Source of the DNA: Erpobdella octoculata
Taxonomy: Eukaryota; Annelida; Clitellata; Hirudinida; Erpobdellidae
Reading direction: 5' to 3'
Assembly: GCA_963978895.1 (NCBI GenBank)
Contig: OZ022239.1
Location: 33,874,042 to 33,938,041 of the forward strand
Length of the DNA stretch: 64,000 bases
The position numbers were made by a program, and so were the translations under genes. Under the pieces are notes generated by a model, which was not told the DNA's origin, made no database searches, and saw only the letters and a list, made by a program, of their open reading frames with translations. This document shows positions 32,425-47,389 of the stretch, in pieces. The stretch's first letter is position 1, and every line of letters begins with the position of its first letter.

Positions 32425-32512
32425 CCATATCGTCATCATCACCACTATCATCATCATCATCATTGTCGTGGTCGTTATCATCATCATCATCATCTCCATC
32501 GCCATCTTCATT
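32425..32512 (+). repeat. (CAT)n tract
   Basis: Short imperfect trinucleotide array, related in sequence to the nearby TGA array on the other strand. Confidence 0.85.
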
Positions 32513-32744
32513 GTCACAATGATCATGGCGAACCATTCAAGGGCACCCGCTTTTTCACACCTGATTAAATGAAATTTGCATTCGGATGGACTTGAAGCAA
32601 GTTGTGTTCCTTTTCATATTCAAATGGTGGAAAATAACGATGATGATGGTGATTTAATAGTAAGATTACATTGTGATTGAATTAGCTATGTCGTGGCTGT
32701 GTTTAATCTGTTTTTTATTATCATTTTTTATGTAATAAAATAGA

Positions 32745-33011
32745 TCAAGTAAAGGAAAAAACGAGTTTTTCAACACAAACTTTGATTTCAAATAAACACG
32801 ATTTAGAAATACAAAAGATGTTCAAATTAAGTTTTTTTGTTTTTTTTTAATTGAATCGTGTATTGTCATCCAATATAAAGCTATGCTGAAAGTTTCAGCT
32901 TCCTAGCTAGTCAAAAAGCTGGTTAAATTTTACTTGCAAGATTTGCGTACAGAGAAAGACACATACACACACACAAACAGAGATTGTAACCTAAATAAAA
33001 GTTTGTAAAAA
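32745..33011 (+). repeat. Dispersed repeat R1a, uninterrupted reference copy (267 bp)
   Basis: Runs from TCAAGTAAAGG to the AAAAGTTTGTAAAAA tail without insertion, so it defines R1a. Copies at 1858-2302 and 10379-13331 have the same order with insertions. Confidence 0.85.
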
Positions 33012-33029
33012 GGGTTGTCAATGGGTGGT

Positions 33030-33170
33030 TGATGTGCAGCCGATGTTCAGTCGATGTGCAGCCTTTGTGTAGTCGGTGTTCAGTCGATGTGTAGTCGGTG
33101 TTCAGTCAATGTGTTGTCGATGTGTAGTCTGTGTGTAGTCGGTGTTCAGTCGATGGGCAGTCGAGGATTG
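33030..33170 (+). repeat. ~22-bp minisatellite (11-bp half-unit)
   Basis: About six copies of TGTGTAGTCGGTGTTCAGTC with substitutions. It directly follows the R1a tail. Confidence 0.85.
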
Positions 33171-33479
33171 GCCAGTGGGTGGCCACTAAATGACCTGGAT
33201 CCAGGTATCTCATCTCCTCAAGAGCCGCATAACGCGTGTCGCAACTCGGATTCAACTCGCTAATTACTTCCTGAATGGCCAGAGTTATCGCGTGCGCAGC
33301 AATTTAACGATTTCCTCTGTAATTGAAATAATTTATGTTAATTAGTTCAGGCAGAATGTGTGGGTGCTGTGGTGAAAAACAAAAAAATGGATAAAGTTTA
33401 TCAGGCTGAATTTTTTCCAGAAAAAATATTTTACTGCGCTGAAATAGAAACTAAGAGATTTGTTTTACGCAATCATCTT

Positions 33480-33722
33480 AAGATATCGCAACCACCATAT
33501 TATCATCATTACCACCACCTTCGTCACCATAATTACCACCATCTTCATCACCATCAGCAAAACCACCATCATCACCACAACAACCATCATCATTATTAAC
33601 ACCAAAACCATCATCATCAATACCACCAAAACTATCATCATCATTACCACTAAAACCATCATCATCATTGCCACCCAAAACCATCATCATCATTACCACC
33701 AAAACCATCATCATCATCATCT
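33480..33722 (+). repeat. (CAT/CCA)n imperfect trinucleotide tract
   Basis: Higher-order pattern of ACCA and ATCATCATC blocks of about 30 bp over 240 bp. Confidence 0.9.
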
Positions 33723-34270
33723 TGATTGAGCTCACCAACGACTTTTTCTTTATCTTTCTGCCGACTCCGCGGATAGCACGTTCACTTCCGCTTAAATAAA
33801 TCTAAATTGACAAGTTGGAACCATCGGAGTGGCCGCCCTGGTGAGAAAATGCAAAATTAAAGCAAAACTCTGTCTTTGGTCCGTGAGTAGAACCTAGTTG
33901 GGTTGGGGTAGGTCCAAGACCGAGTGGTCACACCCGTAAGTTGACCCGTAATGATTTTTAGATGGTGTTCGGAAGAAAATGATTAACCTTGAAACGAAGA
34001 CAAGAAAAATGTACTAATGTATTATAATAGCTATGATGACGAAAAAGTAAATAGTAAGAGAGAGAAAGAATAAAAGAGGGGAGATAAAAAAAGAGCTAAG
34101 GAAGATGTATATCTTTGCAAAGAATGACTAAGATATGTTTTAACTCAATCGTGTGTTTACTCCGGAAACGTCCGAAAAGCAGGCTGCGGGTGGTCCGGTA
34201 GCGATCGGAAATAAAGATAAGAGGAAGGTGAGGTGATGCTTTAATTAGCACGTATGTGTGCCAGCGAGGG

Positions 34271-34395
34271 AGAGAATTAAATGTATGTATGTATGAATGT
34301 ATGTGTGTATGTATGTATGTATGTATGTATGTATGTATGTGTATGTATGTATGTATGTATGTATGTATGTATGTATGTATGCATGTATGTATGAA
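34271..34395 (+). repeat. (ATGT)n microsatellite
   Basis: About 30 copies with a few single-base variants. Confidence 0.95.
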
Positions 34396-35329
34396 GTTGT
34401 CAGAATAGGTAGATTGGAAGCAAGGCTGAATAATCAAATCACCGATAGATGACCGTTGTGCTTATTCTCATTGAATTGTTAGAGAAAATTCTAAGAAAAA
34501 TTTAGAAAAAACCCCAAAAGATCTAATAATAGCAACTCGTCATCATCACGTGCACACAGACGTCATCCAATCGGCTCAGCTTCAAAAAGATTCCAATCAT
34601 CTTCTCTGCCTTCTTGTGTTCTCTCTCGTCATGTGACGACACGATGGGACTGAAATCACCGCCTTCATCTTCTGTTAAATTCATTAAAAGGCTCTTAAGG
34701 GCTTGCGCGAGTGTACGTTTGGTGGGAAAAGTTGAGTGAGTCAGCAGAACATGTGATCAAACAGGTCAGGTAGTAGCGCATGTCGCCAGACCTCAGAAGG
34801 TTAAAGGGTAAAGATGATCGTTAAGTCACCAAGTGAAAGGTTAAACTACGATTTCGGGGCTTGGTAATGGCAACAAACAACTCACGTTGAACAAGTTTAT
34901 TTGAAACATATAAAATTATGAATTTGAATTAAAATTTGAAAAAAGAACATAATAAATTTTTATTGAAAACAAAACAAATTATTCATAAATAAGTAAAAAT
35001 AATAAACTGAATATAATAAAGATGTATATAGTATAAAAGATTTATGTGTGTATGTGTGTGGGCAACAGTCACTTTTTAAAAGAATAATTTATAACCAAAT
35101 TATAAACAACAGAAACAATTCAACGCTGAAATAAATTGAGCATTCTATAAATTACAGTCAATCACTTCTAGCTTCATCGTATTTTTGGGGTTTCACCTGA
35201 AATGTCAACAAGGCCACGCCCGGCACATTCTCGTCATCCGTCCCCAGATGTCTGGCGTATCGATAAGATTATTTTTCCCGTGAGATTACCATTTCTACCC
35301 ATAAATTATAAATTCCCAATGCTTTCTTT
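34396..35329. other. Downstream flank / 3' UTR of HES-A
   Basis: No other gene seen. AATAAA hexamers on the minus strand (for example near 34896 and 34958) could end the HES-A transcript. Confidence 0.4.
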
Positions 35330-37199
35330 CTACCAAGGCCTCCAAACCGGTTCGGCTTTGACGTGGTAATCGCAGGAATAATCGTTCAGCGATTGGTTAC
35401 CACTCGTATCGAACGAGGAGCTGTGGTCGTCAGAACTCGTCTTGGACACGTTCTGCGGTGGTGTCAGCATCGCAGATGGAAATGACGGAGAGTAATACGG
35501 CGAAGATCGGGTCGAAGAGGGGGTGGTCGGACTACTGGACGGGGTGGTGGTCTTCTGTCGTTTTGCACTGCGGTGCAGTTGTTGGGCGGTGTTTGCCACC
35601 CGTTTGGTGCAGTCTCGCAGTATTCTAGGCTCTTCCTTCTGCTGGAACGGTGACGATGTGGAAGAAATCGTGAACGAAGAGTTCATAGTTTGATTCTGTT
35701 GCTGGTGATTATGATGATGGTAGGGGCTGTTGTAGCTGATAACGTTGTTGTTGTTGTAATCGTTATTTTGTTGTTGTTTCTTGTTTTTTAGTTGCCGCGA
35801 GGGTTGCGTGAAATTTCCATGAAAATTTTCCACATCGGACGATGAGCATTCGCGAGCAACAGCAAAGTGACTCGAATGGTTGGCTACGGCACCATAGGCT
35901 GATTGAGGCGAGAGATGGACAGAGCTGGCAGCTGGTGGATACAAGTATGAGCCAGGGTAGCCACTAGCCAATACCCAGTTTTGCGGTTGATTGTCAGCTT
36001 GCTGCTTAGCTAGTTGTATGTGGCTTTTAAAATCAGCCCCAGTTGCCAGAGCGCTTTCGGCTATGCCAGTAGTTGAACGCGAGCATTCAGCTAAGTGGCT
36101 GATAAGCCGATGACGGATCTCGGAGCTCGTTCCGTTTTCCATGGAAGACATGAACCTATCAACTTCTTTAGCGCATTCATTGAAGCCGGCTTTGTAGCGA
36201 AGCAAGGTGCCCGAGTCACTTCCTTTATGAAATCAAAACAATTATGTAATTTAATATATGCAGTTATAAAACAAATTTAACATATTTATGTCTAATTAAA
36301 TTTACTTAACTCAATATTTTTTTCATTTATTTGTTTTTTATGTGAGGTAGAAGTTTTTCTTACCTTTGGTTTGATCACGTTGAAGCTGTTTCAAATGTTT
36401 AACAGTCATTTCCAGTATGTCTGCCTTCTCCAGTTTAGAATATCCAGAGGCGTTCTGGAATTAAAATAAAAAATATTACTTCATGGAATAATCGATAAAT
36501 GAGGTCAATCTTCGCTAGCTTAATCTTAGCCAAGCTGGTGAAATGAGAGTTAATCTGGTTTCTAATTTGCGACCAGCGAGCTTGTTAATGTCAACCGGAC
36601 CCAATCTGACCTAAATTAACTTGAACTGACCCAATTAGAAAGTCAACAAGAGGCAATCTAGAAAAGTGTCATCACCTTAGAATCAAGAATCATCGGTCAG
36701 CTGTTGGGTTTGATTGTATGTCTGCGTGTTTGTATGTATACGTATAAGCTTGAATATTTGTATGTATGCTAGAATATTTGTATGTAGGGTTGAACGTTTG
36801 TATGTATGCTTGAATATTTGTATATTTGCTTGGCTAGTATGTTTCTTGTTTGTGTGTATTTTCCCGTTCGTGCAATTCACTGGAATGCATCCAAGCATTC
36901 TTGAGGGATCGTTTAAACGCGTGGTTCAGAGTTCAGATGTTGCAAGGTGTTGACGCACGGTCACAACAAGATGGCATCCTCTCTCTCTCTCTCTCTCTGA
37001 TGGGAGGGTTAGGAATCAAAACCCCCAAGGCGTTTGATATGGAATAATAATTAGATGCAGGATTGCTGTGTGGGGTTTTGCGCAGTCTGCTGCTTTTGCT
37101 TATAACCGGTTACAACAATTTTGCAATCAGGACTGCTATTTAAAATGCTTTATTAATATTTATGAGTTTAATAATTGTCTTTTTCCAGTTTCTGTCTTT

Positions 37200-37248
<49 letters not shown>

Positions 37249-40200
37249 TTCGTGGCGCAGATGAAGCGCTAAAATTGCGCCATATTAAATATGACTCATA
37301 TAATATGATATAATAATATGATAATATGACTCATATTATTAAACACCCATCACCCAATCTGCAGGCACGTCTCGCGCAATTAACGCACGCACAAACAAAA
37401 CACAGCGGCCATCTTCTTCCAATTAACACCAACGGAACGTAAATAGCGCAAGGGTTTAATGACGTCATCCAAATTGAAGTCTTCCTCTCTTCCTCCTCCT
37501 CATCATCATCGCTAGGACGGCGACAGCCAATTAAACGTTGACACGTCTTGATTGGATGCAGATCCAATATGGCCACCGACGATCATCCGTGACGTCACAA
37601 CGCACGCCCACGCCATCGCGTCACATTCCATACAGACATTAGACACGAGAGTTGAACGTCGATGCAATACAGACAGTGATTCTTAATTAACTATTTCAAC
37701 TGTATATGCAACTGAAATGTAGTTAAAATAATGTATTTTTGAACAAAAAAGTTTGACTAATCAACTGTTGTTTTTAATTGCTCATAACTTGAATTAAATT
37801 TTGTTTTTAAAATTTCGCTTGAAATAAATCGTGCTAAATTCTTTTTAATAACCCCGGTGACGTCATAGGTATCACGTGACACGGGTCAAGACCGAAAATA
37901 AACCCTACTCGGTTTGTGATGTAAACATGCCATTGAATAGAAATTCTGTTTTGACACCACGACAAATTATCCGTCACGTGACAGAGACAACTGAGCTATT
38001 AATAGAATTGGCGCGCAAATTTTATAACGTCTGGGCGTGTTTTTTATTAACCAGGTTATCAACCACACTCATCAAAGCTTTTTTAAATTCATCAGATATC
38101 TCAGTTACGAGTTTTTTTTATTCACCTGATAAACGCACTGAACTAAACCACATTCACCGTGGTTTAGTTCAGTGGCTCATCTAAGTGAATAAAAAAAACT
38201 CGTAACTGAGATATCTGATGAATTTAAAAAAGCTTTGATGAGTATGGTTGATAACCTGGTTAATAAAAAAAACACGCCCTCTTCCACGTTGTGGATGATC
38301 AAATGGTCACGTGGTTCACCACTAAAAAATAGATAATTTAATTTTGAGTAAACTATTCCGTACGCTCATTGAAAAGAAATAAATAAATTATATTCAAGTA
38401 AGCCTAAAGACTGGTGGAGAAAGAAACAAAATTATAGGAAGTACTGCTATGACGGAACAAGAAGTGAACGCATAGACGGTGGTGAACATGCAAACAGTAA
38501 GCGTACGAACAGTAGTAAGTGAACATAAGAACAGTGAACAAACGAACAACGAACAGTGGTTTCCTTGATAAGATTAGAGGCGCCAGCCATATCGAATTAA
38601 TCAGACCCAAAGGGGGAGTGGAAAAGAAAGCAACCCACACAAATTACAGCCAGGATTGCGACCAGCCCACAATCCCAGATGACAGCTATCTAAACACGCA
38701 CGCAGTGGGACACAGGAAAGGAACAAGAGGGATATGGAGACATACGTAATGGATTAAGAGGGAATGAAAATAAATATACTAATATGAAGAGTATAACGCA
38801 GAGTTAATAAATGTAAAGTTGAAAAACATTGAAGGTAAAGTGAGAGGAGTAAGTGTGAGTGTATGGAAGAGAGAAAGGGGGGAAAGAGAGGGAGAGAAAG
38901 AGAGAGGGAGAGAAAGAGAGAGGGAGGGGGAGGGAGAAAGATATTCTCCACAAAGGGTCAGCTTCAGCATCTTCACGCACTTGCCTGGCGTTCCGTGCCA
39001 GTGGAAATAAGTTGTCCGAAAGAAGGCGGAGTAGATAGCCAATCACATGTCACGAAAGTATGTCAATAGGTCAGAGCAGAGGTCAAATCGGTCTTGTGCA
39101 AACAAGGTTTCGATGTCGCGTACAATTTAGCAAGTGATGAGTTAAATTCGTGCCCTTATTTTGAGATCACCGGTCAGGTGTCAAACTGTTTATTGGACAA
39201 TGACTTGACGCGACCCTTTCACCTGATTGAGTTATCCAGAGAAAGAAAGAAATAGAGAGAGAGAGAGAGAGAAAGAGAAAAGAATAGAAGGATAGAAAGA
39301 AAGAATGTCTGACAATAGTGACAATAGGTTCAGCAAGAACAATAATAATAATTTATTTTTACCATGATAAAAGCATTTTTCTCGTATAGATCTTTTCAAA
39401 GTTTTACACACTTGAAATTTTCCCTCACTCCATATCCAACACCTTCCATCAATCGACATTCCCGCGAGAGCCGTCGCGTGACTAAATCATCAACGCAACT
39501 TCCGGCGTTGCGGGGCATTACCCCCGCAGAAATATTGATTGGAGAGGGGGGATCAGTCGTTACGTCATACTTCTGCGTGCGTGATTATTTCTAATTTCTA
39601 GCTTGTTTGCATGAGTGTTCGTTTATTGTATGTATGTATGTATGTATGTATGTATGTATGTATGTATGTATGTATGTATGTATGTATGTATGTATGTATG
39701 TTGGTGCGTGTGTGTATTATTGTGTATGTTTGAATGGTTAAAATTAGTTGAGAAAGAGCGAGAGAGAGAGAATGAGAGACGAAGGGTGGGAGAAGCGTCA
39801 ACCAACCTCAGATTTGATGACATCGATGAGTATGTTCTTTAACTGCTCCAGCGATCGATTGATCCTCGCCCTTCTTTTCTTCTCTAACAGAGGCTTGTTG
39901 CTCTGTGAAGGTTTTTTATGATCGATTAAGCATCATTCCTACATAATAATCATTTTCAACCATTGCTGCATCATAATAACCAACTTTTGAACGTTGTCAT
40001 TATCCGCATTATCGGCAACACAATAATGGTCAGTTAAGACCTGATTCTCAAAGTAATTACTAATATGATAATAAGAACCCGAGTTAATTAGTAATATCCC
40101 AACAAGGTTATGCCTCTTAGGAAAAAACCAAAATTAATAAGTGATAACTCGTTTCTTTAAGTTTTATTTATAATAGTGATTATATATTTATTATATATAA

Positions 40201-40373
40201 TATTTCTTAAAACGATAAATAAATAAGTAAAGAAATAAATAAATGATTAATTAATGATCGTCATAATTAGATAAGTGATAACAACTACAAACCTTCCGAA
40301 CATCAGCAGCTGATTTCTCTTCATTCCTGCCGCTGTTATTACTTACATTCGAGAGAGTTCTTCGTTCAAACAT
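35330..40373 (-). CDS. HES-A: Hairy/Enhancer-of-split bHLH-Orange repressor, 4 exons
   Basis: Nuclear DNA-binding repressor, typically a Notch target. Exons (minus): 40373-40293, 39902-39807, 36454-36364, 36222-35330. All phases join and give 386 aa. The bHLH begins near residue 28 with NKPLLEKKRRARIN, including the family's basic-region proline (Pro31), then the loop NASGYSKLEKADILEM. The Orange domain is about 96-136 (LRYKAGFNECAKEVDRFM). A Ser/Gln/Asn-rich linker follows. The protein ends in WRPW (383-386), the Groucho/TLE recruiting signal. Intron 2 is 3.35 kb and holds a 247-bp foldback element and microsatellites. HES-B, in the same orientation, starts about 18 kb upstream. The orthology group (hairy, HES1-like or E(spl)-like) cannot be assigned by eye. 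Confidence 0.93.
36969..37248. repeat. Two (CT)n microsatellites in HES-A intron 2
   Basis: (CT)n at 36979-37000 and a longer run at 37203-37248, separated by non-repetitive sequence. Confidence 0.85.
38033..38279. mobile_element. 247-bp foldback (long inverted repeat) element in HES-A intron 2
   Basis: Arms of about 119 bp (38033-38151 and 38159-38279) are near-perfect reverse complements around a 7-base centre. The ends are GGGCGTG and CACGCCC. TCT flanks both sides, a possible 3-bp target duplication. No coding. The structure fits a foldback MITE; the superfamily is unknown. Confidence 0.8.
38868..38940 (+). repeat. GA-rich tract
   Basis: Imperfect (GAGAGAGAAAGG)-like purine tract in HES-A intron 2. 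A shorter GA tract lies at 39240-39280. Confidence 0.9.
39628..39699 (+). repeat. (TATG)n microsatellite
   Basis: 18 near-perfect copies about 110 bp from HES-A exon 2, inside intron 2. Confidence 0.95.
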
Positions 40374-40707
40374 TTTCTCCAAAAGTTACTCAAACTCAAA
40401 AGTTTGTTTTTTACTACGATTTCAAAAACCGAGCGAAAAATCCGTAATACAAATCGTAACGGTTAATACACGAGGTGTTGTAAATTTTTAAACAAATAAA
40501 AGTTTATCAAATTTGTTTTTATTTCGTATTATTTTTCGAGGATGGTTGTGCACTGATCTAACGAACTCAGCTGAATGGGTTTGGCGACTCGCTGGGCATG
40601 GCTTTTAAAGGGCGCCGGACTGCAATTAGGGTTTTCCTTGTGCACGTGTTGGCATGCGTGAAGCTGCGTGCGTAGGTATGTGAGGTTTCTACGCGCGTGT
40701 GAATGTG

Positions 40708-40740
<33 letters not shown>

Positions 40741-40850
40741 AGGTTGTGGTAAGAGAGAGTGTGAGAGTTCGGCGCGTGACAGTAAAAGTGACCAATGGTA
40801 AACCGCATTGACTGCGCACGTGTTGCGAACACAATGACGTAATTTAAATA
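40374..40850 (-). promoter_or_regulatory. HES-A upstream region with CACGTG boxes
   Basis: Flank 5' of the HES-A ATG. It has two CACGTG hexamers (40643-40648 and 40817-40822), a CCAATGG on the plus strand near 40792 and a (GT)n run at 40710-40738. HES/bHLH proteins bind CACGTG-like sites and often autoregulate. No TATA box or start site could be fixed. Confidence 0.3.
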
Positions 40851-41088
40851 TTCATAAATTGTTTAACAAACAAACAAACCGATTAAAAGCTTTACACATA
40901 AGAATTATTCAACGATCATAAACAGGTTTTAAGTTTTTAATTCTGCTAAAGAAGAAAGAAAACATGCTTTGTTTGGCGATGCAGATGATGCATTGTCGGT
41001 GCATACAATAACTGTTGCATAAAAATCTCGAACTATTCTATTAAGTAAGGTGTCCATGATATACACAGTCACAGGTACATTCAAAAAC

Positions 41089-41107
41089 ACTTCTCTCTCT
41101 CACTCTC

Positions 41108-41182
<75 letters not shown>
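41089..41182 (+). repeat. (CT)n microsatellite, left of a MITE
   Basis: Nearly pure CT of about 94 bp, interrupted at its right end by a transposon-like element. Confidence 0.95.
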
Positions 41183-41184
<2 letters not shown>

Positions 41185-42044
41185 GGCGGATCCAGGGGGC
41201 AGTCTGGCTATGGCCGCTCCTCACATTTTGTCAATAGAATTTGCACCCCCTCGTCGGAACTAAATTCAAAAATTTTAAAGCCTATGAACAAGCAAGTCAG
41301 GACACACTTTCAAAATAAAATGTTTCTAAAAAAAAATTCGTGCGTAAATAAATGTTTAAAATGCTAAATAATCATGCATTTTCTTGAGTCCATTTCCAAA
41401 TTTTCGCATAAACTGGACGCAAAAGATTAAAAAATATAAACGTAACAACGGCTCGTAAAAGATAGGTAGATGTCTATGTTAACTCACACACAAAAACATA
41501 GCAAGTGTTGCAGATAGAAAAGCTTTTGCATCCATTGTTGAAAACACTAAATTTGCGAAATTCGGAATTTTCTACTCAAAAGACACAGATACCGCATCGT
41601 TCTTGATTGTTTCCATCCTCTATTTACAAAAGATATTAACATTATTCATCCTTTCGTCTTCAAATTGTTCTGTTCTAAAAACCCACATAATTCAAAATTG
41701 AAACTTTCTAATGCTAAACCCTTCTTCCCAAAATAGCTGATGAGCGCGGTAGTAGGATATTAGTAGGTACTTTTCCAAAAAAGTTTTTAAAACTTTTTTT
41801 TTCTTCTCAAAATAGATGACAACCGAGGAGAGTATTTGTAAGTTACTTTTTCAATTCTTTTTTAGAAAACTTCGTTGATATTTTTCCAAAAATATTAAAA
41901 AAAATATTTTAAAGGGCTCGAACCCCACCAAATGTCTCGCTTGACCCATCAAAATAAAACCTTTACGTCTCTGAAGACTGTATTAATATTTTTTATTTTG
42001 CCTCAAAATTGGCCCCCCTCAAAAGTTGTCTAGATCCGCCAGTG
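41183..42044. mobile_element. hAT-like non-autonomous element inserted in a CT microsatellite
   Basis: Left end CTGGCGGATCCAGGGGG; right end GATCCGCCAGTG, which reads CACTGGCGGATC on the other strand. The inverted ends share TGGCGGATC. (CT)n flanks both sides. Interior motifs (AGCTGATGAGCGC) match the MITEs at 47390-47663 and 50554-50917. No intact frame. The target duplication is hidden in the microsatellite. Confidence 0.55.
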
Positions 42045-42045
42045 C

Positions 42046-42976
<931 letters not shown>

Positions 42977-42981
42977 ATCAC

Positions 42982-43012
<31 letters not shown>

Positions 43013-43034
43013 GTCGTCGTCGTCATCATTATCA

Positions 43035-43076
<42 letters not shown>

Positions 43077-43077
43077 C

Positions 43078-43108
<31 letters not shown>

Positions 43109-43180
43109 TTCGTCTTCGTTGTCATCATCATCGTCATCATCACCACCAACATCATCATTATGACCACCATCATCATCCCA
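42977..43180 (+). repeat. (CAT)n/(CGTCAT)n tract
   Basis: Trinucleotide array that shifts from CAT to CGT to alternating CGTCAT and back. The His/Arg frame over it is artefactual. Confidence 0.95.
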
Positions 43181-43351
43181 TTCAGTATCCTTCTGAATTA
43201 TGAGGATCTCAAATTCTAAAAAAATTTGAGAAAATACAGAAAAAAAATTGAGAAAATACAGAAAAAAAGATTGAGAAAATAAAGAAAAAAGTTAGAAAAT
43301 AAAAAAAATCAAGAATTAGTTCTACACAAACGAACACACACATATATGCAT

Positions 43352-44114
<763 letters not shown>

Positions 44115-46130
44115 CGCACACGTCCACATAGAAAGAGAGCCTGCGGTCACTTGTATCTGAGGTGATGACGATAATGGTCCACGGATTCTTCTCTTTGCAG
44201 TCCTACTGATCATCTAAGCGTGAGGGACGATTTGCATGTGAAAATAAATGCGACATTAACATGATTCTTTTGATGCTTTCAGATTGGCTTTGTAGTCGCA
44301 AGCGTCCTTGTTTCAGTTGTTGTTGTTGTTGTCGACTAGAAGTCGTTGTTGAAGTCGGTTGAAGTAGTTGTAGTATGTAGTAGTGTACTGACCACAAATC
44401 GTTGTTGAAACTGGTTAAAGTAGTATTTAGGAGTATAGTTGTAAAAGCAGTTTAAAACAAACGGAGCTGAACTAAAAATGAAAAGCGAAGGTCCAAATGG
44501 GAAGATTCCCAAAAACGACTAGTTATCAAGCTGGTAGATCAGAGTAGCCGGAAACTTAACATTTAGTTAGCCAAAATCACACGTTCAAGACGACATCAGC
44601 AGGCATTCGCCACGCTGCGGTAAACGGCTAGCGACCGAGACTGAGCTGGCTGGTTGTTTGATTAACGCTCTTCGGTAAACATATTAGGGTCGCAAAGATT
44701 TTACGGGACATTAATTAGCACCTAATTAGCCCTGGGGTCGTAGGTCGAAGCGGGGACTGTGATAATTAAATCTGCATTTCAAATACCTTGCTTTGTTTAA
44801 AGAAAGTACAGTCAACAGCACGATCTCTCTCTCTCTCTCATCCTCTCCTTCCCTTTCTCTCTTTCTATCTCCTTCACTCTCTTTTTCTCTCTCCATTCCT
44901 CTCCACATATCTTGTTAAGGGGTAATTAATCATTACGGGTACCAGGTAATTGGGTGTTTAAGAAAAACAAAATGGGTTCAAATCGATCGGCTGATGCTGG
45001 ATCGAGCATCATAGCTTGGAGCGTTCATTCTTTAAATGCTTGAAAGGCGTTTTCGTGGGTAAAAGTAAGTTAGAGATTTAATCGGTGCATCATTAGATGT
45101 GTTGGGAATTAATTTGAGTTTCCGTCTAACGTGTCTTCTTCAAAGATTTAATAGCTTTTGAGTGCGATAATAGCTGCATTAAGAGTTGAGTTAAGATTGG
45201 CTAGTTGTTGCATGAATGAGTGAGTAAAAGTGAAAAAGAGAAAAAGACACGGTGATATCGAACGGCAGGGGAATCTTTATCGTAGTCTTACGAGACCTTG
45301 TTAGAAGAACGAAGGAAAACATTGTACTTCGGCATCTCTGCCTGAAACTGTCAATTAAAGGCAGAGCAGCATAACTCCCTCATAGGAATATGTTTGGTAC
45401 TCATTGCAACAGATTGAACCACCATGGTATGTCTGTATTAATGTATTAAGCTTATTTTCTGGTCATTACGCCAGGTGGACTAACCTGGTATTTGAAGAAG
45501 CCGACCATTGAACGAAGAAAATGATGCCATTAGTTGTTTGTTTGTTACTAGAAAGATAAATTATTTAATTTGTGAGTTTCTTACGGTTGTGAAAAAGAAA
45601 ACTAAATAATAAATTCTCAACAAGTAGGTTTAAATTTTTTTAAACTGGAGAGAATCCCGTGCACAAGAATCTTGTTTCATCACCGATGTTTGTTCGTGTC
45701 TGTGTCGTCAGAACAGTCCACTTCTCCAGGAAATCAACAATACCTTCGGCTGTTCCATGTTTCGTTGTTTAGCACCTCTGGCGACGAGTTTGATGTAAAG
45801 GTGCTAGATTCAACACTTTCACAATTGCTTGCCTCGTTCAAATAAACCTACAGCTGTTTATAACCTATTTCTGTTTGAATAAAAATCAACTTTATTGATC
45901 AGTGACGTTCTTAGCTTTCTTTGTAGGATGATGCTGAGGATGGTGGTGGTGGGGGTGGTGGTGGTGGTGGTGGTGGTGGTGGTGGTGGGATGGTGGTGTT
46001 GGGGTGGTGATGGTAATGATGATGACTGTGATGATGATGAAACCGATTTTGAAACGTCAAGACAATGCATGCACACTAAGTGTCACCCGATAAATAAAAT
46101 TGTTAACATTAATTAAAGTAATCAGCATCA
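44115..46130. other. Gene-free region between the HES genes
   Basis: Contains short CT runs (44824-44860), a (GGT)n run at 45938-45990 and a GTTGTTGTTGTTG run (44320). No exon recognised. Conserved enhancers are possible but cannot be seen from one genome. Confidence 0.4.
45938..45990 (+). repeat. (GGT)n microsatellite
   Basis: Imperfect GGTGGT run, then GATGAT. Confidence 0.95.
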
Positions 46131-46199
46131 AATTTAAACGTCTACACCGGCGGTTTTATTGAAATTTGGTATACTCGAGGAGCGTGGTCAGGGGGGGGT

Positions 46200-46291
46200 T
46201 TCTTGGGTCTACTTTGCAAAAATATCGGCTAACCGGGTGGCGTTTTAAGACAAAAAAACCCGGGAAAGCAACGCCGGGTATCTCAGCAGGT
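46200..46291 (+). mobile_element. Degenerate Helitron 3' end
   Basis: AAACCCGGGAAAGCAACGCC then GGGTATCTCAGCAGGT resembles the Helitron 3' hairpin and terminus, with CTAG mutated. No 5' end found. Confidence 0.4.
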
Positions 46292-47313
46292 CATAAATAA
46301 GTTCATACAAGCATAGGCAAAAAAAAAACTGATGAGTCTACAGCTGGCTCGTCCACCATTACGCAATACTGAAGACTTTTTTAATGACAGGGAAACTGGA
46401 AATGCAGTCAACAAAACACCGGCTGATTCTCCGTCGACCTTGTGACCTTCTAATCAGAAAAATTCAAAATTTTTGTTTCATCCACGACCGTCTTTGATGT
46501 TTATCGGCTTTCGCTTTCTCTTGCTTCTCCGAGCTTGCGTAACCACGAGGTCGAAAAGGCAGTCTTATGTGGTGTCTCCTTTACCATTTCGACATCTGAT
46601 GTTTTGTAATTTAAAGGGTATTATTTTACCGCGGGACTAGTACAAAGCTTCCTAAAATTATTATTATTAGAAAATGTATCTGCTCTTCGCCTCTCTCTTT
46701 TCTTCTTTGTGTCTCTGCCTCACTGCCTCGGTGTCTCCTTCGAATAAATTTTTGTGCTTTTATCACGCTCTCTATGCTACCACCATGGACGTGTGAACTT
46801 ACAGCAAATCAGTTTTCCACCTCTCCTTCCACGTTCAGATCAAATCAGGACGTGTGGACGGATAAACTGCATTGAATTATGCTTATCATGCAGAGTTATG
46901 CAGCTTTGAAGACTTCTAAAGTGTCGATAGCTGCACGACTTGACGCTAACGGCTGTCCGTCGAAGCTGGGTGGTGTCGCTATGGCTATGGACAGTCATAG
47001 CTGATGCCATGCAAGACAATATTATTATCAAATAATTTATGAATAATTTTGCAAATGTTGATATATGTCGTTAAAAATTATTCTACCATTTTTTTATGAG
47101 GAATATAATATAAGTTAAAAATTTTTTTATTGGTCGAAAGGAAAACCATTACGTAACACAAATGTCTGATTGCAAGATTCTCCTGTTGGCATCTCTCAAG
47201 GCGCTATCTTGACATTCCGGAATCGGCCCACGGTTGATTTGAGGATGTCGGTGCTGTTTAGTCGTTAAGTCGTTGGTTTGAAACCTGCTCTACAGGCAAT
47301 ATGTTTTGGGTAT

Positions 47314-47354
<41 letters not shown>

Positions 47355-47389
47355 CCCTGTTACGTTTGTATGCGTTCAACCATGTCACG
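46292..47389. other. Gene-free region
   Basis: No recognised coding sequence. Ends with a (TG)n run (47315-47353) just before the MITE. Confidence 0.45.
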
